This document shows positions 40,606-52,700 of a DNA stretch of 64,000 nt, piece by piece. How positions within the stretch are numbered: the stretch's first letter is position 1; each line of letters starts with the position of its first letter. Location: the NCBI GenBank assembly GCA_012845835.1, contig JABAKD010000021.1:4526706-4590705 (forward strand), in the 5' to 3' direction. Both the position numbers and the translations under genes were made by a program. The stretch comes from Undaria pinnatifida (taxonomy: Eukaryota > Sar > Phaeophyceae > Laminariales > Alariaceae). The notes under the pieces were generated by a model. It was not told where the DNA came from, searched no databases, and was given only the letters and a program-made list of their open reading frames with translations.

Positions 40606-41877
40606 GACAAGTTTTTAACTTCTCGCAATCAACTTAGCTTTAAAGTCTGTCGTCGACCAAGGCACCCTTGCAGCGTAACCTAGCCTAACATTCCAAGGTA
40701 CAGATATTCTCACCCCCTTCCTAGGTATGTTGGTTTCCGCCGTTTATGGCGCAGGGTTGGCCGTTTCCTGTCATGCAGAACGCCGACAGATGCAATCATC
40801 AACGACAATCTCGCATTGTTCAGGACTAAGTTAGCCAAGAAGAGATGAATTCGGCTAAATCATTACGACACGCTGCGGGGAAATGGACTGCCAAATAGGA
40901 GGCGCAGATCAGGGTGCACGAGGGCGTTGGTCAAAGAGCGATGCTGGCATAGTAAGGTCGTTCCTGGGGCAGATTTTCGTCATAACCGGAACGTGGCAGC
41001 AGTGCAGAACACCCCCCTTCCCGAATACCTCTCGTTTGGTGGCTGCCTGTGACGTCGGGGGGCACACGCGTATCATCGTCGACTTTCCTGCTGACACGCA
41101 AACATGCATGTTGTTACTCGAGCCGGAGCATGTAGCAACCGATGCAGAGATATTTCGGAACGTCACCAACTGTGACGCATGTTCTATCACCTTTGTTTTT
41201 TTTTTGTGATTGGTTCGGGTCCATCCACTGAGCCAGATGCATGTGCGGTAATGCTGACCCCGGGCTCCTGCTGAGTTCAAGGGTGTAGACCGTCGTGTTG
41301 TGAGTCTCTCGCTTTGTCGCGAAAACGCCACATGCCGCAACCAGCAACCATCACACAAATCAACAAAACAAGTTAATACTGCAACGCACACCAGGCATAT
41401 CGTAACTTCGTTTTGCGCCGTCATGATCGTATCCGAAAGGAAGACTTATTCGCCACGCGCTCGTTTGCCATCTCGCCAGAGCTATCATCGTCATCGCTGG
41501 CCTGAGCTCAAGGCCAGAAGTTGGTGGAGGGATGAGGAACAAGAATAAACCCGAACACGACATCGTTCGCCACGCACCTTTTAGCTGAGGATCACGCCAG
41601 GCGATCCAGCACGCCGGGGTAATTCTTGGAGGACGCGTTTTCGAGTAAAGACAGCAGTTGCGGTAGGGCGGGGGATGCCTAATGTTTACCTCTGAGAGTT
41701 TGCCACTCGCGAGAGTGGCTCTGTACCTCGCTCACAAACGGACGTGAAAAGCATATTTTGTTTTCTGCAGCGGAACAAACAACTCCATGGCAAATTTGTG
41801 CATATTGACACATAATACGGTAGGGGAGCACCCTTTTTTCGGAGATTCCTCACTTGGGGAGCTCTATATATCTCTCC
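40606..41877. other. Spacer, weak ORFs only
   Basis: A plus-strand frame at 40883-41209 (108 codons) and a longer antisense frame overlap. Neither has recognisable motifs or convincing splice context. A further CTCACTTGGGGAGCTC motif lies at about 41846. Confidence 0.3.
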
Positions 41878-44520
41878 CAACCCCCATGGTGCTCCATGGG
41901 GTACTTATCCGGCCCTCCATGGGGTACTCATCCAACCCCATGGTGCCCCAAGGGACCCCATGGGACACCCCATGGTGCCCAATCAGAGACCCCATAGGAC
42001 CTCATGGGGTACTTGCCCATGGGAGCCACCATTGGACCCCGTGAGAGACCCATACAAACCCCATCGGAGATCCCATGCGAGAACCATGGGACCCATCGGA
42101 GAACTTATGGGATCCCATGGAATACTTATACACAACCTCATCGAGACTCTATGGGGCCTCATGGGGTATTTATCGGACCCCACGGGAGACTCCATGGGCT
42201 ACTTATCCGGCCCCATGGGAAATTTCATGGTGCTCCATGGGGTACACATCCGACCCCATGGTGCCCCATGGGACCCCATGGGACACCCCATGGTGCTCAA
42301 TCGGAGACCCCATACGACCCTATGGGGCACTTATTCGACCCCATGGAAGATCCCTCATGGTTCCACGTCGGGTAATTATTCCACCCCATGGTGCCCCATG
42401 GAACCCCATGGGCTACTTATCCCACCCCATGGGAGACCCCATGGGAAACCCCATGGTGCCCCATGGGACCCTATGGGGCACTTATCCCATCCCATGGGAG
42501 ACCCATGGGGTACTTATCTGATCCCATGGGACTCCATGGTGCCCCATGGCGCCCCACGGGGTACTTATCCCACCCCTACCGTGCTTCGATACGACTATTC
42601 TGCTACAGAAGTATTGCTGAGACCCCATGGGGTCACATAGGGTGTCCCGTGGGGTCCTTAGCCGACCCCATTGTGCCCCATTGGAGACCCATGGGATCTC
42701 CCATGAGGTGGCATGAGTACCCCATAGGGCACGATGGGGTCTCCCATGGCGCACCATGGGGGCCCATGGGGATGGAATATGTACCCCATGGGGCACCATG
42801 GGGTCCCGTGGGGTGCGACAAGTATCCCGTCGGGCAACATGGGGCACCATGGGGTCGGTACTTGGGGTGGGATAAATACCCCATGGGGTTTCAGGGGCTC
42901 GCCATGGGTTCCACGGGGTCAGATAAGTACTCCATGGTGCCCCATGCGGTCCCAATCCTATGGAGTCCGATAGGTACCCAATGCGGCGCCATGGGGCACG
43001 ATGGGGTGGGATAAGTACCCCTCGGGGCCCCATGGGGCACCGTCGGGTCGGCTAAGTACCCCGCGAGGCCACTTGGGACATCTTGAGGTGGGATAAGTGC
43101 CCTATAGTGTACATGGGGTTCCACGGGGTCTCCCATGGGATCGAATAAGTACCCCATGGGGCCCCATGGAGTTGGATAAGTGCCCCTTGCGGCACCATGG
43201 GGCCCCATGGAGCCGGGTGAGTATCCCACGGGGCACCATGGGGTCGGATAAGTACCTCATGGGGCACCATGGGGGTCGATGGGTTAGAATACGTACCCCA
43301 TGGGGCACCGTGGGGCACCATGAGGTCCCATGGCGTCGTATACGTAACCCATGGGGCCCCGTGGGGTCTGCGATGGGGTGGGATAAGTACTCCATGGGGG
43401 TTCATGGGGCACCATGGGGTCCACCAAAGGGTCAATTGGGGTCCCATGGAGTCGGATAAGTACCCCATGGAGGCCCATGGGGCACAAGAGGGTGATAAGT
43501 ACCTCATGGGGCGCCATGGGGTCGGGTACCTATCCCACGGGGCACCATCGGGTCGGACAAGTACTCCATGGGGCCCCATGGGGTGGAATAAGTACCCCAT
43601 GGGGCACATAGGGTTCTGGACATGGGGTCGGACAACTCCAATGTGCCCACCGCGGTCTCATGGGGTTCCATGGGGTCGGATAAGTACCCGATGGGGCACC
43701 ATCATAGGGTGGGATAAGTGCCATATGGGGCACCATGGGCTGGGCTAAGTTCCCATGGGGTCCCGTGGGGTTCCATGGGGTCGGACAAGTACCCCATGCT
43801 GCCCCATGGGGTCCACCAGGGGGTCGGAAAGTACCCCGTGGAGGGGGGGGCATAGGGCATCATGGGGTGGGATAACAACCCTATGGGGCACCATGGGGTC
43901 ACATAATTGCCACACGTTGTCCTATAGGGTCCCATGAGGTCCCATGGGCCCCGTGGAGGGGGGGGGCATAGGGCATCATGGGGTGGGATAACAACCCTAT
44001 GGGGCACCATGGGGTCACATAATTGCCACACGTTGTCCTATAGGGTCCCATGAGGTCCCATGGGGCTCCATGTGGCCTCCGATTGGGTCGGATAAATATC
44101 CCATGGGGCATCATGGGCTGGGATAAATACCTTATGGAAAACCATGGAGTCCCACCGGATCGGATAAGTACCCTACAATGCCCAATAGGGTCTCCCATGG
44201 GGCACCAAATGGGCCCCAAGGATGTCCCGTGGGTCACCCGTGGGATGCTCAAAGGTTGCCAATGAGAGAACTAAAACAATCCTCACGGAAAAACGACGGC
44301 GGGGGGTCGGATAAATATCCCATGGGGCATCATGGGCTGGGATAAATACCTCATGGAAAACCATGGAGTCCCACCGGATCGGATAAGTACCCTACAATGC
44401 CCAATAGGGTCTCCCATGGGGCACCAAATGGGCCCCAAGGATGTCCCGTGGGTCACCCGTGGGATGCTCAAAGGTTGCCAATGAGAGAACTAAAACAATC
44501 CTCACGGAAAAACGACGTCA
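41878..44520. repeat. CCATGG-rich minisatellite, 2.6 kb, with orientation switch
   Basis: From about 41880 to 42590 units read TACTTATCCGACCCCATGG and TGCCCCATGGGACCCC. From about 42630 to 44500 they read as reverse complements (GGGGCACCATGGGGTCGGA, TAAGTACCCCATGG). The junction holds about 45 unrelated bases with CTACCGTGCTTCGATACG. Long frames in all six phases are by-products of the repeat. Confidence 0.9.
43838..44518 (+). repeat. Two larger direct duplications inside the minisatellite
   Basis: A block of about 115 bp (GGAGGGGGGGGCATAGGG to CCCATGAGGTCCCATG) is repeated at 43838 and 43953. A 219-bp block containing GGCACCAAATGGGCCCC (44201 and 44420) and AATCCTCACGGAAAAACGACG is repeated from 44085. 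They appear more recent than the base array. Confidence 0.8.
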
Positions 44521-44614
44521 TGCCATATCGACTGCGACAAGAAAATGCCGTAGGTAGCAGCAAGGAGGCGAAGCTTGTTTGTTCTCGAAGCATCTTACGT
44601 GTTTGTTTCTGCAG

Positions 44615-44828
44615 GCTGCTGGGTAAAATGAAGCCAGGCGAGCCAACACGCACATCAGGATTTCTTCTGGCCGCACATACGTGCCCAATCAATGAAAAGC
44701 AAAGGCCAAAAGATCCAAATCGCGACAGTTTCATTATTGTTCCCTTGGGTAACAAAACGCTTGTGGCCACACTCAAGTGGGTTCGAATTCAGGGGCACCG
44801 CTATCGTGTCCTGCTGTATCGTCCGTGA
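44615..44828 (+). CDS. Terminal exon of an unidentified gene
   Basis: Acceptor GTGTTTGTTTCTGCAG, then one base plus 70 codons and TGA. It reads LLGKMKPGEPTRTSGFLLAA and so on, ending VATLKWVRIQGHRYRVLLYRP. Basic and hydrophobic residues alternate as in a beta-rich fold. An AATAAA lies 22 bases behind the stop. Upstream exons would have to lie beyond the minisatellite. I do not recognise the family. Confidence 0.5.
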
Positions 44829-44849
44829 ACAATAGATAGGGCATCTCCC

Positions 44850-44855
44850 AATAAA
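44850..44855 (+). terminator. Polyadenylation signal AATAAA
   Basis: Canonical hexamer, suitably spaced behind the stop at 44828. Confidence 0.5.
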
Positions 44856-44869
44856 AATCACCCATTTAG

Positions 44870-45085
44870 TATATTACGAGTACCAACAACGCAGCTTGCA
44901 AAGATGAGGATTGACCTGAAATTCGTCGAACTCACGGCTGACGTCCTTGAAAATTAGTTATAAAAACACTGTCAATTATACGAACATACTCCGAGTATAA
45001 AAATATTTCAAGAACGTCAGCCGTGAGTTCGACGAATTTTCGGGTCAATACTCATCTTTGCAAGCTGCGTTGTACTCGTAATATA
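44870..45085. mobile_element. Fold-back MITE, 216 bp
   Basis: The ends TATATTACGAGTAC and GTACTCGTAATATA are inverted. About 85 bases of each arm pair almost perfectly (GCAGCTTGCAAAGATGAG, TTCGTCGAACTCACGGCTGACG), leaving a short AT-rich loop. It has no coding capacity. A diverged half copy lies at 51775-51850. Target duplication is unclear; CCAT occurs close outside both ends. Confidence 0.85.
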
Positions 45086-45215
45086 CCATGTGGACTATCA
45101 CACCAGGTAGCGAAACTCGGTTTTCGCGTGATCGCAACATGTTCGTTTCTCCCGGTTGCTGGGTGGTCGAACAGAAGAATCCGTCAGCTCGCTAGGATCA
45201 TTTCTTGTCTACAAG

Positions 45216-45402
45216 TTCCCAAGTGTATGACGTGAGTACTCGTAACGAGAAGGGCTTCTTGGGTGTTGGTACCAGCGACGACTCCCTGGAGTTTGTTTCG
45301 GGATGCAAGGCACTTGCTGTCGAATCTGACTTACGTCTGAAATACGATGTGAAGGACGGACACATTTCTTGGGCTTTATGCGAAAAAAAAAAAACACGGT
45401 AG
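45216..45402 (+). CDS. Candidate exon, unidentified
   Basis: Behind a TTTCTTGTCTACAAG acceptor a frame of 61 codons reads SQVYDVSTRNEKGFLGVGTS and on to KYDVKDGHISWALCEKKKTR, stop. A 12-A run lies in its last codons. The reading is protein-like but matches nothing I know. A longer antisense frame overlaps. Confidence 0.3.
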
Positions 45403-45842
45403 ACTTGAGAAACTGGGAAATACACGGCGTGTACGTACGAGAGTTGTGCGGATGTGTGCTTCAAAAACCCCGCAAAATACATACGAACGAACACGCGAAG
45501 ATTGCCGCAGAAGACAAAGCTCAGCGAGTGAGTAGTGAGGAGCGAAGCGTCAAAAATATAATCGATTATCGCGAAGCGTGATGAGTAGAGCCCGGCCAGC
45601 CGTTGCTCGGGTGTGGAACTTAGCATATTCAGCACCCAATTAAGCCCACCAAATCAATACTGACGGTGAACAGGAATGGGGGCAGCAAGCCGCGCACAAC
45701 GGCGCACGTACGGAGTTAACTCAAAAAGACGCTTGGCAGGCAGGCCCGCCCGCAAGCTTACACCTTCCCCAAGCGCGTAACAACGCTCGATGCGGTAGAG
45801 GCCGAAGCTCTCTCTAAAAGGGTCATCACAAGGAAATACATT

Positions 45843-46376
45843 CTAGAACCTTCTAGTGGCAGACGAAAGGGTCGACAAAAACGCCGAGGAAAGTAAGGAG
45901 ATTCCTACCCACCCGGCCTCCTTCAAGCGCGAAAACAGAAGCCCATACGTGGGATAGAAACCGACCCGCCGGCTGTAATCGCAAGAACAACGCCACACCA
46001 GACGTTGCATAACGAAGCGACTGTTACACAGAATCAGCCGAAAAAATGAAGACGGTCGGAAGCACCGCTTTCGTGTTTGATTTTGCGGTAAAATTACGTT
46101 GTGGTCGCCGCCGTTTCCTTCCAACACCAGGGGGGAGACCAGAGGAGGCGGCACCCGCTGCACGCCATAATACGTGTATGCGCCGCGGAACTCCACACGC
46201 CTAAAATTCAATTGGAAACCCCTGGGCATATGTGTTTCGTCGTCAGAAGCGCGCGCCACGGCGTATTCTGTCGCGTGGTGCGCCCCGCCCGAGTCAATCC
46301 CCTCTACTCTCTGATGATGGACGGCGCGTATTGTGTGTAACATGTGGTCGCCAGGGAACAGACATCCCGTGTACAT
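45843..46376 (-). other. Open frame of 177 codons downstream of the light-harvesting gene
   Basis: The first 95 codons (LFPGDHMLHTIRAVHHQ, later FRRVEFRGAYTYYGVQ) look coding and end at a possible donor AAC|GTAATT. The remainder looks random. A plus-strand frame at 46410-46610 (VYYSVSDRPLPHRAFISS) is equally plausible, so strand is undecided. Confidence 0.2.
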
Positions 46377-46659
46377 CCCCGGGTTTCTTCTAGACCATAA
46401 AACACTAACAGCTCAACTGTCAGCACGCGCGCAGGCAGAGCAGCGCCCATGGACACACCAGGCCCTGTTCCGCCGCGCGCATTCCCCCTGGTTCACCCCC
46501 GAACTTCCCCAACCCTTAGGGCCCGCAGTGAGGGTATATTATTCGGTGTCCGACCGACCTCTTCCGCATCGGGCTTTCATCAGTTCCGACGACGTGACGG
46601 TGTGCGAGGTACGCGCGCAAAACCTATAATTTATGGACGGGGATAACAATTAAAAAAAA

Positions 46660-46795
46660 TCAGTAGCCCTGGCCGGCAAGAAGAGGCACGGCGCCGGGGA
46701 TCCAGTGCTCGGAGGCGCATGCTGCGACGGAGAGCATCGCCAGGCGGCCGTTCTTGAGCTCCTGCAGCCTAAGCTTCTCCATGTCCTTCGGCGAC
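46660..46795 (-). CDS. LHC terminal exon, helix C
   Basis: Acceptor CGCCGGCGCCACAAG, then G plus SPKDMEKLRLQ, ELKNGRLAMLSVAACASEHW and IPGAVPLLAGQGY, stop. Helix C keeps Glu, Asn and Arg, the chlorophyll ligands and ion-pair residues. The first G completes CC of the preceding exon to a Pro codon. Confidence 0.9.
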
Positions 46796-49700
46796 CTTGT
46801 GGCGCCGGCGTGATCGATGGGAGCAAAAGAAGGCAAAGGAAGGGGTTTCTGTCAGGACCTTGTTTTGCTTTGCTGTCGATTCTGTTTGTCGCTTCAATAC
46901 TCAATCAAGCACATGTAATATGGTTTATACTTTACGCGTGCTCACGCACTCAGGGAACGGCTGAGTAGTTCATTGTAAACGTTTTTTCGAATTTTTTTCT
47001 GGTTATTTTGCTAGTTGCGTTTTTACACAAACGCAGGTTATATTTGCGCATTTTCCATGCGTCTTCACGCAACCAAGGAAAGGCTGAGTCATTATGTACG
47101 TTTTTATTCTTTGCGCTCGAAAATATACTTTTGCTTGTTCTTTTTTGCGCTTCGATATTGGAATATTTTCATGTGTGTCCACGCGCTCGAGGCCAGCTGA
47201 GGCTTTGCCTTGTCGAACCTCCTGTACTTTTTGGGCCGCCGCGCTTTGCCGCGCCAACGGGGTCCACGCGAGTAAAAACCCTCAGCAAGGGCTTTCTGCC
47301 AGTCGTGGCTAAAGGCCCCATGCAACCCAAAAATTACATGAACAGACGGCAGCGACAGATCACGAATTATGTCACGCGTGAACACTGTGTTGACGTTCGC
47401 ACCCCAGATCCATGCAGCCAATCACATCACTTGAGTGACGAAAGGCCGCGGGTTACCACAACAACAAAAAAACGAGAGGCCGCCAGAGTCGGCTTCCACA
47501 CAAACAGGTTCACTATTTAGCAGCCCGCACTACAACGGAGAACGACCCCCCCCCCCCCGCCTTCCCTAAAAACGAGAACTGCGTGTTAGAACTGCTGTGC
47601 TACGATGCTTTGAGGATACCTACAAGTCAAGCCGAAATTGTCAAAACGTTGTCCTCGGTCCTCAAGGTATCTAAGTCGGGACTTCAGAAGGGAAAAGGTG
47701 TCAGAACGAGGCAACCGTTACAGCATTGGCCAATCGCGGCAAACCGAGCTGACGCGTCCGGGGATGAGAGACGAAGAATTCGAACTTCGATTCAACGAGT
47801 GGTGTCGCACGCGAAAATAATACAGATATCTACTGCTGCCTTCTCCCACCGTGCGGCTGATGAGATCGCACTCCTTACGTAGATAGTCGCTGTACCCGGG
47901 TCCCGAGACGGTTCGACAGGGAACGACAGATGCACCGTCTGAATCCCATGAAATATTGTTACTCCAAACAAGCGCAAAACCAAACTGGTTTTCACTGCTG
48001 CGCACTTCCACGAGTTAGTAACATAGGAACCCCTGCATGTTCTCGCTGTATGTATACCTGGGTCCCAAAATGATCGTAAGATCGCAACCCTTCACACCTC
48101 GGATAGATGACGACCTATCATATACCAGGTAGATCATACAGATCATATACAGTAGATCCTGCAGCTGCCGTTGCGAGATGCTGTGAAGAATATGTCAAAT
48201 CTGTACACCGACAACACAATCCAACCCTGGTGAGAGCTACTACAGTAGATCATACAGATCGAACTGTTACTACCCGGTAGCATGACCGTGCAGATATTCC
48301 CTGGACGATCTAGATCATCAAGTGAGAATCAGTCATCTGTCCGACGAGTGCAACCGAGTAAGTCACCACTCTTGGTCCCAAAAAGGTCTATACATGAGAA
48401 GCGAATATATTTATATAACCTACCAGGTACCTGGTACCTACACTGACAAAAACCCGCACCCCAGATTGAAGGTGCTCATAATGTGTCTCCCAAACAGGCA
48501 GGGGCAAGATTTGCTATCGTATGATCCGAAAACAGGTAAGGAGGGGCTGGCGTTGAGCTGATGTCCGTATAGACGTCATGTCCTCAACATATCGCATGAC
48601 ACTGGGCGGTGGAAAAAAGGGAGGGCGGGGATATCCACCCGTGAAGATTGACAACGCTGTTAATACATACCCGGTACGTTGCAGCAAAGGACGCCAGGGT
48701 TCGCTTCACGCAAGAGCTTCTGGTTATTTACGCGCGTACGCGCTGAATAAATATGAACCTTTATGATAGTGCTCCTACAGTAGGCACTATTGGTATGTGG
48801 CGACGGGAAAGCCCCGGAATTCACAGTCCGAGAACAGGGTCGCTCCAGACAATTCTCAACCTACCGCAACCCCACAACCCACGCGACAGGACAAAACTGG
48901 TGGCACCGCAGGCACCACACGTCCAATGAGAAATCCGTAACACGCACACAAGGGCGGGGAGCCAGACGCAAGGGCGGCGGAGAGTGGTCATCTAAAAGGA
49001 TCGTCTTAGTTTGTGATAGACAACGCGCGAAAACCGTGAAAGAAGGCTGGCAAAAAACAAACCAGCTTTTCAAAACCGTAAGCAAGGAAAAACTTGTTTT
49101 TCACGACTGAGTTACAAATAAATACCCACACGGTTTCTTCCAGAAAATAAACCTGAAACAGCTCCAAGGACAAAAACATTACCTGGAACACAGCTCTTTC
49201 CCAACAAGAAAACGGGTCACACGTCTGAGAGGTCAGATGCCTATTCATGTTTTACGCACATCCCTTTTCATGAGTTATGTCTCAGGGCAGATCGATCCCC
49301 GGTTCATATGATCTGCATCATCTATAGATAATGTTGCAGGGTGAGGGACGGGGCGATCTGAATGAGCAGGCACATGTTTCCTGGGTTGGATCGGGACCAC
49401 ACAGATCCTGCGCGACTCATTGTAAGGATCTAGATGATCAAGATCGACATCTGCCCGGTGTGTGAAACGATTACAGCTATCGACACAAAAAGTTATACAA
49501 AACTCACGGCTTCTTCAAGAAGATCCCGAGGTCGCCCGCGTCGCGGTCCCCCCCCCCGCTCCACATGTCGCCGGGGTACGTCGCTCCCTCCGCCACCGCG
49601 AAGAAGAGCATCAGCTATTCAAGGGACGCCACGGGTTCATGCAAAGACGAAAGGGAGAGGCAAGCGAACAAATTAAAACCGATGGTTAGAAGGGAGAGTG

Positions 49701-52700
49701 AGAGGTGGGGGGGAGACGGAGCAAGAAAAGGCTTTCCGCTCCGATAAAACGTCACGACACACTAACAAATATAAGCTGTCACTATAAGAACTGCTGGTAC
49801 AAAAAAGTAACTGCTAAGCATTGGGAGGTGACGCTGTTTGACGAAGTGCTGGCGTGCGCTATTAATAGGGCGTTGGAGCCTAATGGAAGGCTGGTGAACG
49901 AGTCTAAAAATCTTACAAACCCCTAATGCAGCCGAAGGCACGGGTTCCTACACAAAACACAACCAACCTGGACAAAAACAACGCCATACGGGCAACACAC
50001 CTCCCATCGCCGACCAAACACAAAAAATGAACACGCACATTCATGAGGCGATGCGCGTCAGCGGAGAAACCTTGTACGACCGGTACTGCGACGGGTTACA
50101 CGGTCCGTACGTACGATTCACGGACGTACCTATGACCCAGTGAACGACCTACACGGACCTGATTGGCAAAGTCTAGCTTACTTACAAAAACCACATTCCC
50201 CCGCATACATGTGCTTCCCGCAGGAACATTACGCATGGGAATATTTTGCATTATTATCAGTACCTGGGCAAGACCCTCGGGGTTTTTGGACGCAAACTCG
50301 TTGAACTGGTCATACCACGGCACCGCCTCGTAGCCAAGCCCGGGGAACATGAAACCCGCCTGGGCAGCTGCCGACGGGTTTCATAATCGCAAAGGGAATG
50401 GGGGCGGGGGATGGGGGGGGGGGGGGTAGAGGGTTCAGTCAGTCTAAATATGGCATGCGAAAGGTACTTGATGATTTCGAGAATGGTGCGGAGGGGGGGG
50501 GAGGGCGTTAAGTCGTTATATTAATATCGCGTTCGACAGGTTTTTTATTGGCGCAAGGGTATTTATTTTGTGGAGGAAGGGGGGGGGGTGGGGGGAGGGT
50601 AAACATTTCATGCGTGGCCGAAGTCGCATGACGAACGACCCTCGCATTCCTACAAAGCAGGAACAGAGCATGTCGGCTTGGGGTGGGGGGTTAGTTTGTC
50701 TATACACGTATGTTGTGTAACGGACAGCACTACTATAGTATGGCCCCACCAACATGTAACCCAAGGGTCGAACGTCAGGCTAACTTGCTAAGGTTTCCTG
50801 TTCACGGACGGAGGGGTTAGGGGAGTCAGTGGGTCTGTCGACGTCGTGTACGTAACGGACAGCACTCATGTTTAAATAGCAGAGGGCTTATCGCAAAACT
50901 GGGGCCGTATTATACCACTTCTCTGTTGGTTTGTGGACAGGGGACATCCAGGGTGCATCTCCAGTTTTCCAAAAGTGGCGTGAATTTTCCACCTGAAACA
51001 TGCGTTACAGTAGAGACGAAGAATAGTAAAACATCGTCTCATGTCGACGGTAGGGACGAGGTGCTCACTCATGACCGGCGCTGACGCTGCGCAATCGACC
51101 CGAAAAACACAAAAAAAACACCGCCACAACTACACCACCCCCCCCCCCCGTGCAAGCATCAAACGGCAACGCCTTTTTCAGCCATCACGAAGAAGCTCGT
51201 TCTGGCGTGATGCCCAGCCCTACTCGCCGGCACTTTTTCCGGCGCGGCGCGACGTGGAGCGGCGGCGGGGGAAGTGGAGTAGTCAAGGTTTCCCAGGGAA
51301 AAATAAAAACACCAGCGCAATACGTGCGGGCTCCTTGAAACTTCATCGTACAAAAAGAAAGTGTCTGTCTCACTCACCCCAGATGCCGACGAATGCCAAC
51401 ATGCAGATTCTGCAGTGCTTGATCTCCGCCTCTTGAAGCCACTGCAGCCAAACGACACAAAACCCGTCACCAGAGGGAGGAGGCATGGGGGGGGGGTCGG
51501 TGAACCAAAGGCTATATCGATGCGCAAGCAAGTACGCAGAACGGAGGCGGGAATGGAGGGGGGGGGGGGGGATGAGGGGCGCCACCGCGACTACCATGCG
51601 CGACAGCTACACATCGGAGGCGCGCGCGCGTGCGTGGCCCTTGAGACTGAATGAGCAGCGAAGGCGTCAAATGCTGCGGTGGAACGGGAGCGCCGACGGC
51701 AACGCAGGCGTATGTCCGGTTCAAATGCTAGGCGATCAACTCTCTTAATATCATTTTCTAGGCTGCTTTTTTCATAATACTATTTCAAATACGTCAGCTG
51801 TGCGTTCGAAGATTTTAAGGGTCAATGCTCATCATGGCAAGCTGTGCGATACAGTTAGTGGCGCAAAATCGATATACCGTACGCGACAAATAAAGAAAGG
51901 CGAACCCCGCGCGCAAGTGGCGGTAGTTGCACACGACAGGACCACCCTTGCACCACCGCTTACCCCGCTAAGAGTCCCAAAACCCCCTTTAGAGCCCCGA
52001 AACTCCTCCCTATACTAACTCCAAGTATTTCGCCCCCTAAAACGGTTTTCTATTGAAACGGCGTTAACACAGGGAGTTACGCTTACCAGGGACGCGTCTC
52101 AACGACATCTATACCGCACCACACCGTAAACCAACAAGAACCACATACACTGCCGCGTCAAAAAAAAACTGGCGACATCTAAAATCACTCCGTCTTATAT
52201 CGTTCCGTCATTTTCAAGGCTCCATCCGGGCACAACGCAAGAGCAGCGCACTATATTTACGTACCTGGTATATATATATTAATTCGTTTGCTAATCCCGT
52301 TTATTATCTACGCACTTTTTCGCGCTTCATTCTTCATCACGTTATTACCTCGTCGACCCGCGTCGACTTGTGCTTACCCACGTCATAAACCACGCGCTCG
52401 CCAGATGATGTCTCTAGAAAATAAAAATCTTCATACCGAGGTTCTAACCCCTGACTACAACCTTAGTAGTGTTCGAGGTTATCCACTAGACCACTGGGGC
52501 GACCGGCTCATTGGGCACTATCTTGGGCGCATCTTAAGCCAAAAGACAGTCGGTCAAGCCAGAGGGCAGCAAGATATGCCAGAGGCCAGCCAACGTAGCC
52601 AGCAAAGCCACGAATACGCCAGGAAGCAGCAAGCAAAGCAAGCGAGAATCAAGCAAAGTAAACCAGGCGAGCAGAGACTAGCTAGGGACGCCAGAGCGGC

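Noticed and set aside
40883-41424. Overlapping sense (108 codons) and antisense (171 codons) ORFs as genes
   Set aside because: Neither shows motifs, splice context or protein-like regularity.
41960-44471. ORFs of up to 226 codons rich in Pro, Met, Gly and His in all frames
   Set aside because: They are translations of the CCATGG minisatellite; the same peptide words appear on both strands.
51512-51724. Pro-rich minus-strand ORF next to LHC helix A as transit peptide
   Set aside because: The real targeting exon was found at 60389-60487 in matching phase; this ORF reflects a G-rich tract.
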